This document shows positions 1-9,770 of a stretch of 30,480 nt of DNA, in pieces; within the stretch, counting starts at the first letter, position 1; every line of letters begins with the position of its first letter. The position numbers were made by a program, and so were the translations under genes. A model generated the notes under the pieces. That model did no database searches. It was given only the letters and a program-made list of their open reading frames with translations, and was not told where the DNA came from. Source of the DNA: an uncultured Oscillospiraceae bacterium (GTDB lineage: Bacteria; Bacillota; Clostridia; Oscillospirales; Acutalibacteraceae); NCBI GenBank assembly GCA_900539845.1, contig UQDP01000021.1, positions 1 to 30,480 of the forward strand. The letters run 5' to 3'.

Positions 1-128
<128 letters not shown>

Positions 129-219
129 AAAACCTGCGGGTTTTCAATCTTTTTTTGAAATCAAGAAATCATACGGTTTCTTTACACAAGGGCTGATGAA
201 AAACGACTTTATTTCATGA

Positions 220-3057
220 TCAGATTTTGGTTTTGAGCATAGGAGCAAGATATTTTGCGGTATAGGATTTTTTACATTTCACCAACTCTTCCGGCGTACC
301 CGCTGCAACGATCCTGCCGCCGCCTTTGCCGCCCTCGGGGCCGAGATCGATAATATGATCCGCCGTTTTAATAACATCCAGATTATGCTCTATAACGAGC
401 ACTGTATTTCCGCTGTCCACAAGTGCGTTGAGCACATTGATCAGCTTGTGCACATCAGCGGAATGCAGCCCTGTTGTGGGCTCATCCAGAATATAGATCG
501 TTTTCCCCGTTGAACGTTTCATAAGCTCAGTGGCAAGCTTCACGCGCTGCGCTTCGCCGCCCGAAAGCGTGGTAGCCGGCTGACCGATCTTGATATATCC
601 CAGACCCACATCGGATATGGTTTTCAGCTTTCTGTAGATCTTTGGCTGCTGTTTAAAGAATTCAAGACCCTCGTCAACCGTCATTTCCAGCACTTCATAT
701 ATATTTTTGCCCTTAAATTTCACTTCAAGCGTTTCGTGATTATATCTTCTGCCGGAGCACACCTCGCAGGGCACATAAATATCGGCAAGGAAATGCATTT
801 CTATCTTGACGATACCGTCGCCCTGGCATGCCTCACAGCGACCGCCTTTAACATTGAAAGAAAATCGATTTGCCTTATAGCCACGCATTTTCGCATCGGG
901 CGTGGAGGCAAAAAGCTCTCTGATATCATTGAAAACGCCTGTGTAGGTTGCAGGGTTGGAGCGAGGGGTGCGCCCGATCGGAGACTGATCTATATCTATG
1001 ACCTTATCTAGAAATTCCGTGCCTTTTATCTTTTCAAATTTTCCCGGTCTTTTTCTTGCGTTGTTCAGTTCGTTTGCAAGATATTTGTAAACGATCTCAT
1101 TCACAAGGCTTGATTTGCCAGAGCCGGAAACACCCGTTACGGCAACGAATTTACCGAGCGGTATCTCAACATCAATTTTTTTCAGATTGTTTTCAGCCGC
1201 ACCGAAAACCGTGAGTTTATGACCGTTGCCGGTACGCCTTTTTTCGGGGACGGGTATTGCTTTTTTTCCCGAAAGATACTGTCCTGTTATGGAATTCTCG
1301 CAGGCGATGATATCGTCCACCGTGCCTGCCGCGATCAGCTCACCGCCATGCACGCCTGCTCCGGGACCTATATCAACGATATAATCGGCAGCGTGCATGG
1401 TATCCTCATCATGTTCAACAACGATGAGCGTATTGCCAAGGTCACGAAGATGACGCAGCGTGCCGAGAAGCTTATCGTTATCACGCTGATGAAGTCCTAT
1501 GGACGGCTCGTCCAGAATATAAAGCACACCCATAAGGGAAGAACCGATCTGCGTTGCAAGGCGGATACGCTGCGCCTCGCCGCCCGAGAGCGTTGCCGCC
1601 TCGCGCGCGAGAGAAAGATAATCAAGACCTACGGAATTGAGGAATGTAAGCCTTTCCTTTATCTCTCTGATGATCAGATTTCCGATAAGCTGTTCCTTTT
1701 CCGTGAGCGCAAGATGATTGATGAAATCCAGTTCCTCAGAAATGGACATACAGCAGAATTCATAGATATTCTTGCCGCCAACGGTTACGGAAAGGCTTGT
1801 GGGCGAAAGGCGCGCGCCCTTGCAGTCCGGGCAGCGTGAAGCGACCATCACGGATTCGATCTCCGCCCTTGCCCATTCGGAAGTTGACTCGTCATAACGG
1901 CGCTTCAGGTTATTGATAACGCCCTCAAAATCATTGGTATACGTTCCCGAACCGTAAGCCGTCACTCTTTTCATTTTTATCTTTTTGCCGTTCGTGCCGT
2001 AAAGAAGAGCGCGCACGCCGTCCTTCGGCAGCATTTCAACGGGCATATCGAGCGAGAAGCCGTATTCCTTGGCTATCGCTTCAAAATACATTCTGGCTAT
2101 TGACGAACCGTCCGCGACATTCCAGCCGCTTGCTTTGATAGCGCCCTGATTGATGGAAAGCTTTTTATTCGGTATCACAAGGCTTTCATCGATCTCCATA
2201 AAAGTGCCGAGACCCGAACAGCGTTTACAGGCTCCGTACGGATTGTTAAAAGAAAACATTCTGGGACTCATTTCCTCGATGGAAACGCCGTGCTCCGGGC
2301 AGGCATAATCCAGCGAGAACAGTTCGTCGCCCTTATCAATGATATTGCAGATGACTATGCCCTTTGAAAGATGTGTGGCTGTTTCAATGCTGTCCGCAAG
2401 GCGGCTCCTGATACTTTCATTTACAACAAGGCGGTCAACAACGATCTCGATAGTATGCTTTTTGTTTTTATCCAGCTTTATCTCTTCAAAAAGGTCATAG
2501 ATGCTGCCGTCTATACGGACTCTTGCATAGCCGGATTTGCGCGCATCCTCAAGTTCCTTTGTGTACTCGCCCTTTCTGCCGCGCACGATCGGCGCCATGA
2601 TCTGGATCTTAGTGCCGTCTTCGTAAGAAAGGATCTTATCGACAATCTGATCAACCGTCTGCTGTGTGATCTCCCTGCCGCAGACCGGGCAATGCGGAAT
2701 GCCAATTCTGGCGTACAGCAGTCTTAAATAATCATAGATCTCCGTAACCGTGCCTACGGTCGAACGCGGATTTTTGGAAGTGGTCTTCTGATCAATTGAA
2801 ATTGCCGGACTTAAGCCCTCTATATAATCCACATCCGGCTTTTCCATCTGACCGAGGAACTGGCGCGCATAGGAGGAAAGACTTTCAACATAGCGGCGCT
2901 GACCCTCGGCATAGATCGTATCAAACGCAAGGCTCGATTTGCCGGAGCCGGAAAGACCCGTAAACACAACAAGGCTGTCTCGGGGTATCTCAACATCTAT
3001 ATTCTTCAGGTTATGTTCTCTTGCTCCCTTAACGATGATATTTTTGTTCAAATCCAT
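220..3057 (-). CDS. uvrA: UvrA, excinuclease ABC subunit A
   Basis: DNA damage recognition ATPase of nucleotide excision repair. It works with UvrB as the lesion-scanning complex and hands damaged DNA to UvrBC. At 945 residues it is full length for the family. It carries two ABC modules: Walker A GLSGSGKS at 34-41 with signature LSGGEAQ near 490-496, and Walker A GVSGSGKS at 642-649 with a second LSGGEAQ near the C-terminus, each followed by ILDEP. The C-terminal zinc finger has four Cys (C741, C744, C764, C767). The N-terminal finger reads C253-H256-C277-C280, with His at the usual second Cys. The start ATG follows AAAGGTG and lies 12 bases after the uvrB stop, so the two genes form an operon. 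No clear terminator was found downstream. Confidence 0.97.
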   Translation of the reverse strand: MDLNKNIIVKGAREHNLKNIDVEIPRDSLVVFTGLSGSGKSSLAFDTIYAEGQRRYVESLSSYARQFLGQMEKPDVDYIEGLSPAISIDQKTTSKNPRSTVGTVTEIYDYLRLLYARIGIPHCPVCGREITQQTVDQIVDKILSYEDGTKIQIMAPIVRGRKGEYTKELEDARKSGYARVRIDGSIYDLFEEIKLDKNKKHTIEIVVDRLVVNESIRSRLADSIETATHLSKGIVICNIIDKGDELFSLDYACPEHGVSIEEMSPRMFSFNNPYGACKRCSGLGTFMEIDESLVIPNKKLSINQGAIKASGWNVADGSSIARMYFEAIAKEYGFSLDMPVEMLPKDGVRALLYGTNGKKIKMKRVTAYGSGTYTNDFEGVINNLKRRYDESTSEWARAEIESVMVASRCPDCKGARLSPTSLSVTVGGKNIYEFCCMSISEELDFINHLALTEKEQLIGNLIIREIKERLTFLNSVGLDYLSLAREAATLSGGEAQRIRLATQIGSSLMGVLYILDEPSIGLHQRDNDKLLGTLRHLRDLGNTLIVVEHDEDTMHAADYIVDIGPGAGVHGGELIAAGTVDDIIACENSITGQYLSGKKAIPVPEKRRTGNGHKLTVFGAAENNLKKIDVEIPLGKFVAVTGVSGSGKSSLVNEIVYKYLANELNNARKRPGKFEKIKGTEFLDKVIDIDQSPIGRTPRSNPATYTGVFNDIRELFASTPDAKMRGYKANRFSFNVKGGRCEACQGDGIVKIEMHFLADIYVPCEVCSGRRYNHETLEVKFKGKNIYEVLEMTVDEGLEFFKQQPKIYRKLKTISDVGLGYIKIGQPATTLSGGEAQRVKLATELMKRSTGKTIYILDEPTTGLHSADVHKLINVLNALVDSGNTVLVIEHNLDVIKTADHIIDLGPEGGKGGGRIVAAGTPEELVKCKKSYTAKYLAPMLKTKI

Positions 3058-3069
3058 TCACCTTTTCAT

Positions 3070-5031
3070 TCACTTCATATTTTTCAGTTCGTTGATTTTA
3101 TCGCGCAGGTAAGCCGCGTGCTCAAATTCAAGCAGTTTTGCCGCCTCTTTCATCTCCGCAGTAAGCTTCTGAACAAGAGCGTCGCGCTCACGCTTTGACA
3201 TATGCTTTTTACTTCTGCCCTCGACCTTTTCTTTTGAGGTGATCTCGAGCACGTCGCGCACACTCTTTTTAATGGTTTCGGGCGTTATACCATGCGCTTC
3301 ATTATACTTTTCCTGAATAGCTCGGCGGCGCGCCGTTTCAGATATCGCGCGCTCCATAGACGGTGTGACACTGTCCGCGTACATAATGACTTCGCCGTTC
3401 GCGTTTCTTGCCGCTCTGCCTATCGTCTGCACGAGCGAGGTCTCGGAACGCAGGAAGCCTTCCTTGTCTGCGTCAAGGATTGCCACGAGCGATACTTCGG
3501 GAATATCAAGCCCCTCTCTGAGCAGATTGATGCCGACGAGTACATCAAACTCCCCTAAGCGAAGATCACGTATGATCTCCATTCTTTCGATTGTGTCCAC
3601 ATCGTGGTGCATATACCGAACCTTTATGCCGAAGCCCTCAAGATATGAGGTCAGATCCTCCGCCATCGCTTTTGTCAGAGTAGTCACGAGCACACGTTCG
3701 CCGCGCTCGGTTCTGATATTGATCTCTGAAACCAGATCGTCCATCTGGTCGTCGGTCGGCTTTACGGTTATGATCGGGTCAAGCAAACCAGTGGGACGTA
3801 TGATCTGCTCTACGATCTGCGTGGAATGCTCTTTCTCAAAATCTCCCGGCGTAGCCGAAGTGAAAATCACCTGATTCACCTTGCCGTAAAATTCATCAAA
3901 CATCAAAGGTCGGTTATCAAACGCGGACGGCAGACGAAAGCCATATTCAATAAGGCTTGCCTTTCTGCTGTGGTCGCCGCCGTACATTCCCCTGACCTGC
4001 GGCAGCATCACATGGCTCTCGTCGCAGAAAAGCAGAAAATCATCGGGGAAATAATCAAGCAGTGTGAACGGAGCTTCGCCAGGTTTTCTTCCGCTCATAA
4101 CGGCGGAATAGTTTTCAATGCCCTTGCAAAAGCCCGTTTCCTGAAGCATCTCTATATCGTTCATCGTGCGCTCTTTTATCCTCTGCGCCTCAAGGAGCTT
4201 TCCTTTTTTCTCAAAATATTTGACCCGCTCCGTCATCTCGTCATATATTTTATTCAGCGCCACTTTCATTTTTTCAGCGCCTACAACATAATGCGAAGCC
4301 GGGTAGATACACGCGTGAGAGAGTATTCCCTCCACCTTGCCGGTGAGCGGATTGATCTCTGCTATCCTGTCTATCTCATCGCCGAAGAACTCGACCCGTA
4401 TGGCGCTGCCCGAAGAGCCAGCCGGAAAGATCTCAACGGTATCCCCACGTACTCTGAATTTGTTTCTCACAAAATTTATATCGTTTCTTTCATACTGAAT
4501 GGAAACAAGCTTTGAGATAAGCGCGTCACGCGGATATTCAGCGCCGCTGCGCAGAGAGATGACCATATTGCGGTAATCTATAGGGTCGCCGATCGAATAA
4601 ATACAGGAAACAGACGCAACAATGATCACATCGCGCCTTTCGGAAAGCGCCGCCGTTGCACTGTGGCGCAGCTTGTCTATCTCCTCGTTCACGGCGCTGT
4701 CCTTTTCAATATAAGTATCCGTTGTGGGAACATACGCCTCCGGCTGATAGTAGTCATAATAGGAGACGAAGTATTCAACGGCGTTTTCCGGAAAAAACTC
4801 CTTGAATTCCGAGCAGAGCTGCGCTGCAAGCGTTTTGTTGTGCGCAAGCACAAGGGTGGGTCTGTTTACCTTTTCAATGATATTCGCCATGGTAAAGGTC
4901 TTGCCGGAACCTGTAACGCCCATCAGCGTCTGCTCTCTGTCCCCTCTCATCACGCCTTTTACAAGCGCATCTATCGCCTGCGGCTGATCGCCGGTAGGCT
5001 TATATTCACTTACGAGTTTAAAACGGTCCAT
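3070..5031 (-). CDS. uvrB: UvrB, excinuclease ABC subunit B
   Basis: Helicase-like subunit of nucleotide excision repair. It receives the lesion from UvrA, verifies it by inserting a beta-hairpin between the strands, and recruits UvrC. At 653 residues it is a normal length. Visible landmarks are Walker A GVTGSGKT at 38-45, the aromatic hairpin [12 protein letters not shown] at 91-102, the DESH Walker B box in [12 protein letters not shown], helicase motifs including the QTIGRAARN box, and a C-terminal UVR motif (about 615-650) that contacts UvrC. AAAGGA lies ten bases before the ATG. It is first in the uvrB-uvrA operon; uvrC is not in the window. I saw no LexA-type GAAC-N4-GTTC box upstream, so SOS control is not evident here. 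Confidence 0.97.
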   Translation of the reverse strand: MDRFKLVSEYKPTGDQPQAIDALVKGVMRGDREQTLMGVTGSGKTFTMANIIEKVNRPTLVLAHNKTLAAQLCSEFKEFFPENAVEYFVSYYDYYQPEAYVPTTDTYIEKDSAVNEEIDKLRHSATAALSERRDVIIVASVSCIYSIGDPIDYRNMVISLRSGAEYPRDALISKLVSIQYERNDINFVRNKFRVRGDTVEIFPAGSSGSAIRVEFFGDEIDRIAEINPLTGKVEGILSHACIYPASHYVVGAEKMKVALNKIYDEMTERVKYFEKKGKLLEAQRIKERTMNDIEMLQETGFCKGIENYSAVMSGRKPGEAPFTLLDYFPDDFLLFCDESHVMLPQVRGMYGGDHSRKASLIEYGFRLPSAFDNRPLMFDEFYGKVNQVIFTSATPGDFEKEHSTQIVEQIIRPTGLLDPIITVKPTDDQMDDLVSEINIRTERGERVLVTTLTKAMAEDLTSYLEGFGIKVRYMHHDVDTIERMEIIRDLRLGEFDVLVGINLLREGLDIPEVSLVAILDADKEGFLRSETSLVQTIGRAARNANGEVIMYADSVTPSMERAISETARRRAIQEKYNEAHGITPETIKKSVRDVLEITSKEKVEGRSKKHMSKRERDALVQKLTAEMKEAAKLLEFEHAAYLRDKINELKNMK

Positions 5032-5066
5032 AAAAAATTTTTCCTTTATTCATCGCATTCGGAGTT

Positions 5067-5095
5067 ATTATAGCATAAAAAACAAAATTACTCCA
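5067..5095 (-). promoter_or_regulatory. Probable uvrB promoter (extended -10)
   Basis: On the minus strand a perfect TATAAT (5072-5067) is preceded by TGC, making an extended -10 element (TGCTATAAT). The -35 position at 17-bp spacing is poor (TGGAGT). The predicted start lies about 30 bases before the uvrB ATG. The AT-rich DNA from 5096 to 5274 holds no gene that I can see. Confidence 0.5.
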
Positions 5096-5274
5096 CCCCT
5101 TGCGGCAAAGTAATTCCGAAAAAATAAAGGCATATAAAATTGAAATTTTTGGATAGTTTTATCAGTAAATGAATTCACATATGCTAAAATAAGAACACAA
5201 ATAACATCCCTACATCAAACGATCTAAAAAATTGAACATAAAATAAAGAATAACGGCTTTAGTACATCATAATA

Positions 5275-5303
5275 TTTACATTTTGAAAATAATAATATAT
5301 AAT
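5275..5303 (+). promoter_or_regulatory. Promoter giving a near-leaderless rluA-family mRNA
   Basis: TTTACA (5275-5280), a 17-base spacer and a perfect TATAAT (5298-5303) form a strong sigma-A promoter. The expected start, about seven bases after the -10 box, falls at about 5310, exactly on the ATG chosen for the pseudouridine synthase. An upstream in-frame TTG at 5283 lies inside the spacer and cannot be the start of a message from this promoter. Confidence 0.75.
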
Positions 5304-5309
5304 GACCTT

Positions 5310-6251
5310 ATGAAAGCTATGACCATAACGGAAAATGACGCAGGTCAGAGACTGGACAGACTGATATCAAAAGTCTTTCCCTCGCTGCCGCGCGCGCTGA
5401 TGTATAAGGAAATCAGAAAAAAGAATATCAAGGTAAACAGAAAGAGGTGCGAGCCGGATTATAAAGTGAATGTCGGAGACTTGGTTGAGCTTTATATCAA
5501 GGACGAACTGCTTGAAGAAAAAAAGTTCTACTATGACTTTATGCGCGCCCCCAAAGATATTCATATTATTTATGAAGATAAAAACCTAATGCTCGTTGAC
5601 AAAAAGCCGGGACAGCTCTGCCACCCAGACGGCAGCGAGTACATAAACACACTGATTTCCGCCGTTAAAAGATACCTTTATGAAAAAGGCGAATGGAAAC
5701 CGGACGGCGATTCCTTTTCACCGGCGCTTGCCAACAGGCTGGACAGAAATACGGGCGGAATAATCATAGCCGCGAAAAACGCCCGGGCACTCAAAGCACT
5801 GAACGACGCAATTAAAAACAGGAATATAGAAAAGCATTATCTTGCCGCTGTTCACGGGCACTTTGAAAAGGAAAACGACACACTGACCGCTTATCTTGCA
5901 AAAGATGAGAGCAAAAACAAGGTGAGCATTTCGGAAAAAGAGATTCTGGGCGGCAAAAAAATAGTTACAAAATACCGTGTGCTGGATCGTTATGACAGAA
6001 AGACACTGCTGGACATAGACCTGATCACCGGAAGAACGCACCAGATCAGAGCGCACCTTGCGCACATCGGTCATCCGCTGATAAACGATGGAAAATACGG
6101 CAGGGAAGCCGGGCGATTCCGGCAGGCTTTATACAGCTACCGGCTTATTTTCTGCACCAAAGCTTACAGGGAGCTTGCATATCTGGATTCAAAAGAATTC
6201 ACGGTTAAAAACTGTGAAGTATACAAAAAATTCAAGGAGAGATCATACTGA
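5310..6251 (+). CDS. RluA-family pseudouridine synthase (RluC/RluD type)
   Basis: Isomerises uridine to pseudouridine in RNA, most likely 23S rRNA; the exact site cannot be told from sequence. The 313-residue protein has an N-terminal S4 RNA-binding domain (about 12-70) and the RluA catalytic domain, with active-site Asp145 in ANRLDRNTGG, a YLAAVHG strand and the late motif ITGRTHQIRAHLAHIGHPLINDGKYG-type block around 238-262. The start at ATG 5310 is chosen because the promoter -10 box ends seven bases earlier; a second ATG at 5319 is possible. No ribosome binding site is visible, consistent with leaderless translation. The stop codon TGA overlaps the ATG of the next gene by one base, so the two are probably coupled. 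Confidence 0.9.
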   Translation: MKAMTITENDAGQRLDRLISKVFPSLPRALMYKEIRKKNIKVNRKRCEPDYKVNVGDLVELYIKDELLEEKKFYYDFMRAPKDIHIIYEDKNLMLVDKKPGQLCHPDGSEYINTLISAVKRYLYEKGEWKPDGDSFSPALANRLDRNTGGIIIAAKNARALKALNDAIKNRNIEKHYLAAVHGHFEKENDTLTAYLAKDESKNKVSISEKEILGGKKIVTKYRVLDRYDRKTLLDIDLITGRTHQIRAHLAHIGHPLINDGKYGREAGRFRQALYSYRLIFCTKAYRELAYLDSKEFTVKNCEVYKKFKERSY

Positions 6252-6823
6252 TGAAAGATAAATTTATAAGAGTCATTTCGCCCGTTTCCACGGCAATCGT
6301 GGCAATTCTTGACGCGGCTGTGCTCGGCTACGGCATATTTGCGGTTATAAAATTAATTGAGAATATCAGCGGAATGTCCGTCATTTTCGCAGTTCTGGAG
6401 GTCGCGGCAATCGTTGTAGCCGTTCTGGTTTCAAAGGAAGTGCTTTCAAACGGCGTTATCTTCAGTGATGACGAGGCGGAATTCACGGGAGTTGACGATA
6501 ACAACATTATTACCTATGATTCCGTAAAATCTATTGAGGCATACAAAGATACTGCCGCAAGCCTGACAAAAAATTTTGATATGCGCCACTCCCTTTTGAT
6601 ATTCACGCTGGAGGGCAAAAAAATCAACACCATTGATCTGGGGCTTGTTACAAATAAAACGCTCAACACCATTCTTGATGAATTCAGAACGCGGGCAAAT
6701 GCAGAGAGCATCAGCTTCACGCAAGTAAAAAAAGCGGACATTTTTTCAAAAGATAAGAAAGACAAAAAAGAGAAAAACGAAACTGATGATAAAGAAACGG
6801 CTGAAGAAAAAGCAGATGAATAA
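6251..6823 (+). CDS. Small membrane protein with charged C-terminal tail
   Basis: I do not recognise a named family. The 190-residue protein has two hydrophobic segments (about 12-36 and 42-60). A soluble stretch of about 95 residues follows, with alternating strands that could form a PH-like fold (the pattern VIFSDDEAEFTG...ITYDSVKSIE is typical of small membrane-anchored PH domains). It ends in a highly charged Lys/Glu/Asp tail from about 158. The start overlaps the stop of the pseudouridine synthase (TGATG) and is preceded by AAGGAGAG, so it is translated from the same mRNA. A strong terminator follows. A functional link to RNA modification is not implied by the sequence. Confidence 0.85.
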   Translation: MKDKFIRVISPVSTAIVAILDAAVLGYGIFAVIKLIENISGMSVIFAVLEVAAIVVAVLVSKEVLSNGVIFSDDEAEFTGVDDNNIITYDSVKSIEAYKDTAASLTKNFDMRHSLLIFTLEGKKINTIDLGLVTNKTLNTILDEFRTRANAESISFTQVKKADIFSKDKKDKKEKNETDDKETAEEKADE

Positions 6824-6851
6824 GAATGAACAAAGAATGTATTTTTTATAC

Positions 6852-6886
6852 AAGGAACCGTAGGCGGCAACGGTTCCTTTCTTTTT
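6852..6886 (+). terminator. Rho-independent terminator
   Basis: Perfect 10-bp stem AAGGAACCGT (6852-6861) with ACGGTTCCTT (6870-6879), 8-base loop, and a T-rich tail to 6886. It ends the two-gene transcript that begins near 5310. Confidence 0.9.
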
Positions 6887-6910
6887 GGAAATTTTTAAAT
6901 TTATAATGTC

Positions 6911-6950
6911 TTAACAGAATCTTAACAGAAAGCAAGCAATAATATTATAA
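6911..6950 (+). promoter_or_regulatory. Candidate promoter with PhoP-box-like direct repeat
   Basis: TTAACA occurs at 6911-6916 and again at 6922-6927, separated by five bases, so the repeat period is 11 bp. This is the arrangement of the Bacillus-type PhoP box (TTAACA-like hexamers spaced by about five bases). The second hexamer is also a plausible -35 box with TTATAA (6945-6950) 17 bases downstream. Flanking periods are weak (TTTATA at 6900, CAAGCA at 6933). Phosphate control is an inference from this short match only. Confidence 0.45.
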
Positions 6951-6999
6951 ACTGATATAAAATAACGGATCGCAGAAGTGAAAATCAGAGGAGAAAATT

Positions 7000-7683
7000 A
7001 TGGGCGAATTTCGTGTTTTATTTCAAAACTGCCTTTGGTTATTTATAATCGGCGGAGCACTGGGAGTGCTTATTGAAGGATTATGGTGGCGTTATCGCTA
7101 CGGTTTCTGGCAGGCGCACACAACGCTTCTTTGGTCGCCACTGTGCACCATTTACGGGTTCGGCTGTGCCGGATGCTATGTGGGTACGCTTTTGTTCCGA
7201 GAACAAAGCATTATTATTCAGTTTTTGACATTCGGGATCATCGGCGCATTGGTTGAATACATCGGCGGCGCGCTCGTATTTTACGGACTCGGTATGCGTG
7301 CCTGGGATTATTCGGATACGTTTTTGAATATTAAGGGCTTTGTAAATTTGAAAATGGCATTTGTATGGGGCTTTTTCGGCACGGCTTTTCAGCTTCTTAT
7401 GCCGGCACTGAACAGACTGTTTTCCTATATGGGAAAAAACATGTGGTGGCACACCATCTTGTTTTTAACAATATTTTTGATTGCGGACACCATATTCACA
7501 AGTATCGTTTTGTACCGCTGGAGCAGACGGCACAAGGGTATTGAAGCGCAAAGCAGATTTCTTCGTTTCATTGATTCCAGATATCCCGATGAAAAGATGG
7601 AGAAACGCTTCAACAACTGGTATTTTACCGATACCGGCAGTCCTGATACAGCAAGAACAAAATCCTTCAAAGAAACAGCATAA
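7000..7683 (+). CDS. CmpB-family (putative ABC-transporter type IV) membrane protein
   Basis: A 227-residue polytopic membrane protein. The N-terminal part matches the family called ABC_trans_CmpB: the block WRYRYGFWQAHTTLLWSP, followed by a glycine-rich IYGFGCAG helix, then the EYIGGALVFYGLGMRAWDYSD block and an N-x-KGF-x-NLKMAFVWGFFG segment. I count about six hydrophobic helices, the last ending near residue 170, then a basic cytoplasmic tail. The family name is historical; transport activity has not, to my knowledge, been established. AGAGGAG lies eight bases before the ATG. The gene stands alone between two terminators. Confidence 0.8.
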   Translation: MGEFRVLFQNCLWLFIIGGALGVLIEGLWWRYRYGFWQAHTTLLWSPLCTIYGFGCAGCYVGTLLFREQSIIIQFLTFGIIGALVEYIGGALVFYGLGMRAWDYSDTFLNIKGFVNLKMAFVWGFFGTAFQLLMPALNRLFSYMGKNMWWHTILFLTIFLIADTIFTSIVLYRWSRRHKGIEAQSRFLRFIDSRYPDEKMEKRFNNWYFTDTGSPDTARTKSFKETA

Positions 7684-7703
7684 ATAACAAAAGGCATAAA
7701 AAA

Positions 7704-7744
7704 ATCCGTCTGACCGAAAATTAAGGTTCAGACGGATCTTTTAT
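7704..7744. terminator. Bidirectional terminator between convergent genes
   Basis: Stem ATCCGTCTGACC (7704-7715) pairs with GGTTCAGACGGAT (7725-7737) with one bulged T. The plus-strand side ends in CTTTTATT and the minus-strand side in a T run (7697-7704), so it can stop both the plus-strand membrane gene and the minus-strand lacZ operon. Confidence 0.85.
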
Positions 7745-7765
7745 TATAATCAATTTCATACACTG

Positions 7766-8248
7766 CTAACTCCGATAAAAACGGAATGTAAGACCCGCGT
7801 CACTGAAAGAAAGAGAAACGGGTAGCAATTCTTTATCCGTTTCCAGTGTAAACGCGCCGAGCGCGGTCTCCCCTTTTACCAAAAAACCATCCTTTGTGGT
7901 TTGGGGCTGGAGATCGCCGCTGCCATTTATATACTGAACAACATCATAGATTGCGATTGCAGGATTTGTCGGGTCAAAGTTTTTATTGTTCTGCGTAAAA
8001 TCCATATCTTCATAAGACATGGTTACGCTCTTGCCGTTATAGGTTATGACAAGACCTGCCGCGGAAGTGGACTGAACCGTAACCGTGACCGCATCTGAAC
8101 TGCTGACCACAGAACATTCATATGAAAAATCGTTCCAACTGACCGCAGCGTTGAGCGAAAAGCCGCTTACAGTCTGACCTCCCTTTTCCGCCTTGCAGCC
8201 AACAAGCAGGATCGGAAACAGCATCAGCAGCAAAAAAAGCTTTTTCAA
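7766..8248 (-). CDS. Hypothetical lipoprotein
   Basis: A 160-residue secreted lipoprotein. The signal peptide is MKK followed by a leucine-rich core and the lipobox LLVGC, so Cys18 would be lipidated and the mature domain anchored to the outer face of the membrane. The remaining 140 residues are rich in beta-strand-forming Ser/Thr/Val and show no motif I can name. It starts with TTG 14 bases after the stop of the NAD(P)HX repair gene, with only a weak GGA upstream, so translation is probably coupled to that gene. It is last in the minus-strand operon before the 7704-7744 terminator. Confidence 0.75.
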   Translation of the reverse strand: MKKLFLLLMLFPILLVGCKAEKGGQTVSGFSLNAAVSWNDFSYECSVVSSSDAVTVTVQSTSAAGLVITYNGKSVTMSYEDMDFTQNNKNFDPTNPAIAIYDVVQYINGSGDLQPQTTKDGFLVKGETALGAFTLETDKELLPVSLSFSDAGLTFRFYRS

Positions 8249-8262
8249 TCAAGATCATTCCG

Positions 8263-9768
8263 TTATTCAAATTCGCTCATAAGCGCGCCGAGCAGCTCAA
8301 GCATATCTTCAACAGTCATTCCGCGTGTGCTGATCTCTGATGCGGTTATATCTCCGCATCTGCCATGAATATAAACGGCGCATTTTGCGGCGCTGTAACA
8401 ATCCATTCCCTGGGCAATAAACGAGCCGATCATACCCGTCAGCATATCGCCTGTGCCGCCCATTGCCATCCCGGGATTCCCGGTTGTATTTACAAATACC
8501 GAATCACCGTTCGTTACAACGGTATTCGCGCCTTTTAAAACAAGCACGCAGGAATTGCTCTTTGCAAATGCCCTTGCACATTCGATTCTGTCTGACTCCA
8601 CCTCGGCAACACTTCCGCCGATAAGGCGAGCCATCTCACCGGAATGAGGCGTGAGCACCAGCGGCGCGTGAGCGTTCTTTAATACATCTATATTCGCCAG
8701 TATGGAATTTATGCCGTCAGCGTCAAGTACAACAGGCACCTCGCATTCCCGTATGACCTGATTGACGATGACCTGCGTATCGTCGTTATTTCCGAGACCG
8801 CAGCCGAGCGCAACACAGTCCGCCCATTTCAGCTCCTCCAAAATTCGGGTAAGCCCGCCCATGGAAAGCGTTTTATCCTCATTCTCGCTTAAAGGAGCAA
8901 ATATCGGCTGCATCAAATGCGAGGTCATAACGGGATAAACGGACTTCGGAAACGCACATTTCAAAAGTCCGACTCCGGTTTTCAGCGCTGCTTTTGCGCA
9001 GATAACTGCCGCTCCGGGCATCAGATAGCAGCCGCATAGATTGAGCAGATGACCGTTCTGCCCCTTGTTTGCATTAACATTCCTTTTATGAAAACAGCTT
9101 TTAACAAAGTTTTTTGTTATGGTAAGTGGTGAACCCGATGTGTAGCAGTCATCGGGTATTCCTATATTGACAACAACGGTTTTGCCGCAGTAATTGTTTG
9201 CAGGCGGCAGAACGTGGCAGTATTTCAGGGCCGAGATCGCAATGGTGAGATCCGCTTTTACGGCTTTGAACACTGCGCCTTCAGAAGCATTCGTGCCGCT
9301 CGGTGTATCCACGGCAACAACGATTGCTCCGCTGTTATTGACCGCGTTAAAAACACGGTCAAACGGCTCTTTCGGTTCTCCGTGGAATCCGATTCCGAAA
9401 ATGCAGTCAACGACAAGCACATTGCTTAACTGTGCCTCTTCAAAAGGCACAACCGCAACGCCTGCTTTTTCCGCCTCCTCCAGATACATCTGGGGCTCTT
9501 TGATCTGAGGAAATTTATCAGCAATCACGATCTCCGGCACAGCGCCGTACTGCTTAAGCAGCTTCGCGATAACAAAACCGTCTCCGGCGTTTTTTCCGTT
9601 TCCGCAGACAACGGAGACCTTTTTGCCGGATATTAAACCGCCGTAATACTCTGTTATTTTTTCAAAGCACTTCTCGCCCGCTCTTTTCATAAGCTGCGCT
9701 TCGGAAAAATATCTTTCAAACGCGAGCGTTTCAGCCTCTTTTATCTGTTTTGAAGTTAAGATCCTCAT
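8263..9768 (-). CDS. nnr: Bifunctional NAD(P)H-hydrate epimerase / ADP-dependent NAD(P)HX dehydratase
   Basis: Repairs hydrated NADH and NADPH. The N-terminal YjeF_N domain (about 1-205) interconverts the R and S epimers, and the C-terminal ribokinase-like domain (about 220-501) dehydrates the S form with ADP or ATP. The epimerase part shows CGNGKNAGDGFVIA at 55-68 and DTPSGTNASEG. The dehydratase part shows LDADGIN, LTPHSGEMARL and the anion-hole loop GGTGDML in MAMGGTGDMLTGMIG. At 501 residues it is a typical fused form. The ATG at 9768 is preferred over an in-frame GTG at 9780 because the ribosome binding site GGGAG lies just before it. That GGGAG overlaps the last codons of acpS, so the genes are translationally linked, an association seen in other bacteria. 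Confidence 0.95.
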   Translation of the reverse strand: MRILTSKQIKEAETLAFERYFSEAQLMKRAGEKCFEKITEYYGGLISGKKVSVVCGNGKNAGDGFVIAKLLKQYGAVPEIVIADKFPQIKEPQMYLEEAEKAGVAVVPFEEAQLSNVLVVDCIFGIGFHGEPKEPFDRVFNAVNNSGAIVVAVDTPSGTNASEGAVFKAVKADLTIAISALKYCHVLPPANNYCGKTVVVNIGIPDDCYTSGSPLTITKNFVKSCFHKRNVNANKGQNGHLLNLCGCYLMPGAAVICAKAALKTGVGLLKCAFPKSVYPVMTSHLMQPIFAPLSENEDKTLSMGGLTRILEELKWADCVALGCGLGNNDDTQVIVNQVIRECEVPVVLDADGINSILANIDVLKNAHAPLVLTPHSGEMARLIGGSVAEVESDRIECARAFAKSNSCVLVLKGANTVVTNGDSVFVNTTGNPGMAMGGTGDMLTGMIGSFIAQGMDCYSAAKCAVYIHGRCGDITASEISTRGMTVEDMLELLGALMSEFE

Positions 9769-9770
9769 AT

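Noticed and set aside
1219..1839. 206-codon plus-strand open frame opposite uvrA
   Set aside because: It lies antisense to the conserved ABC domains of uvrA; the composition is that of a shadow frame.
3826..4515. 229-codon plus-strand open frame opposite uvrB
   Set aside because: It is antisense to a confident full-length uvrB, has no recognisable domain and no ribosome binding site; it follows from the codon bias of the real gene.
5032..5282. LexA/SOS box upstream of uvrBA
   Set aside because: Several GAAC sequences occur, but none has the paired GTTC at the required four-base spacing.
5283..5309. Upstream TTG start for the pseudouridine synthase
   Set aside because: The TTG lies between the -35 and -10 boxes of the promoter, and the added residues do not belong to the S4 domain.
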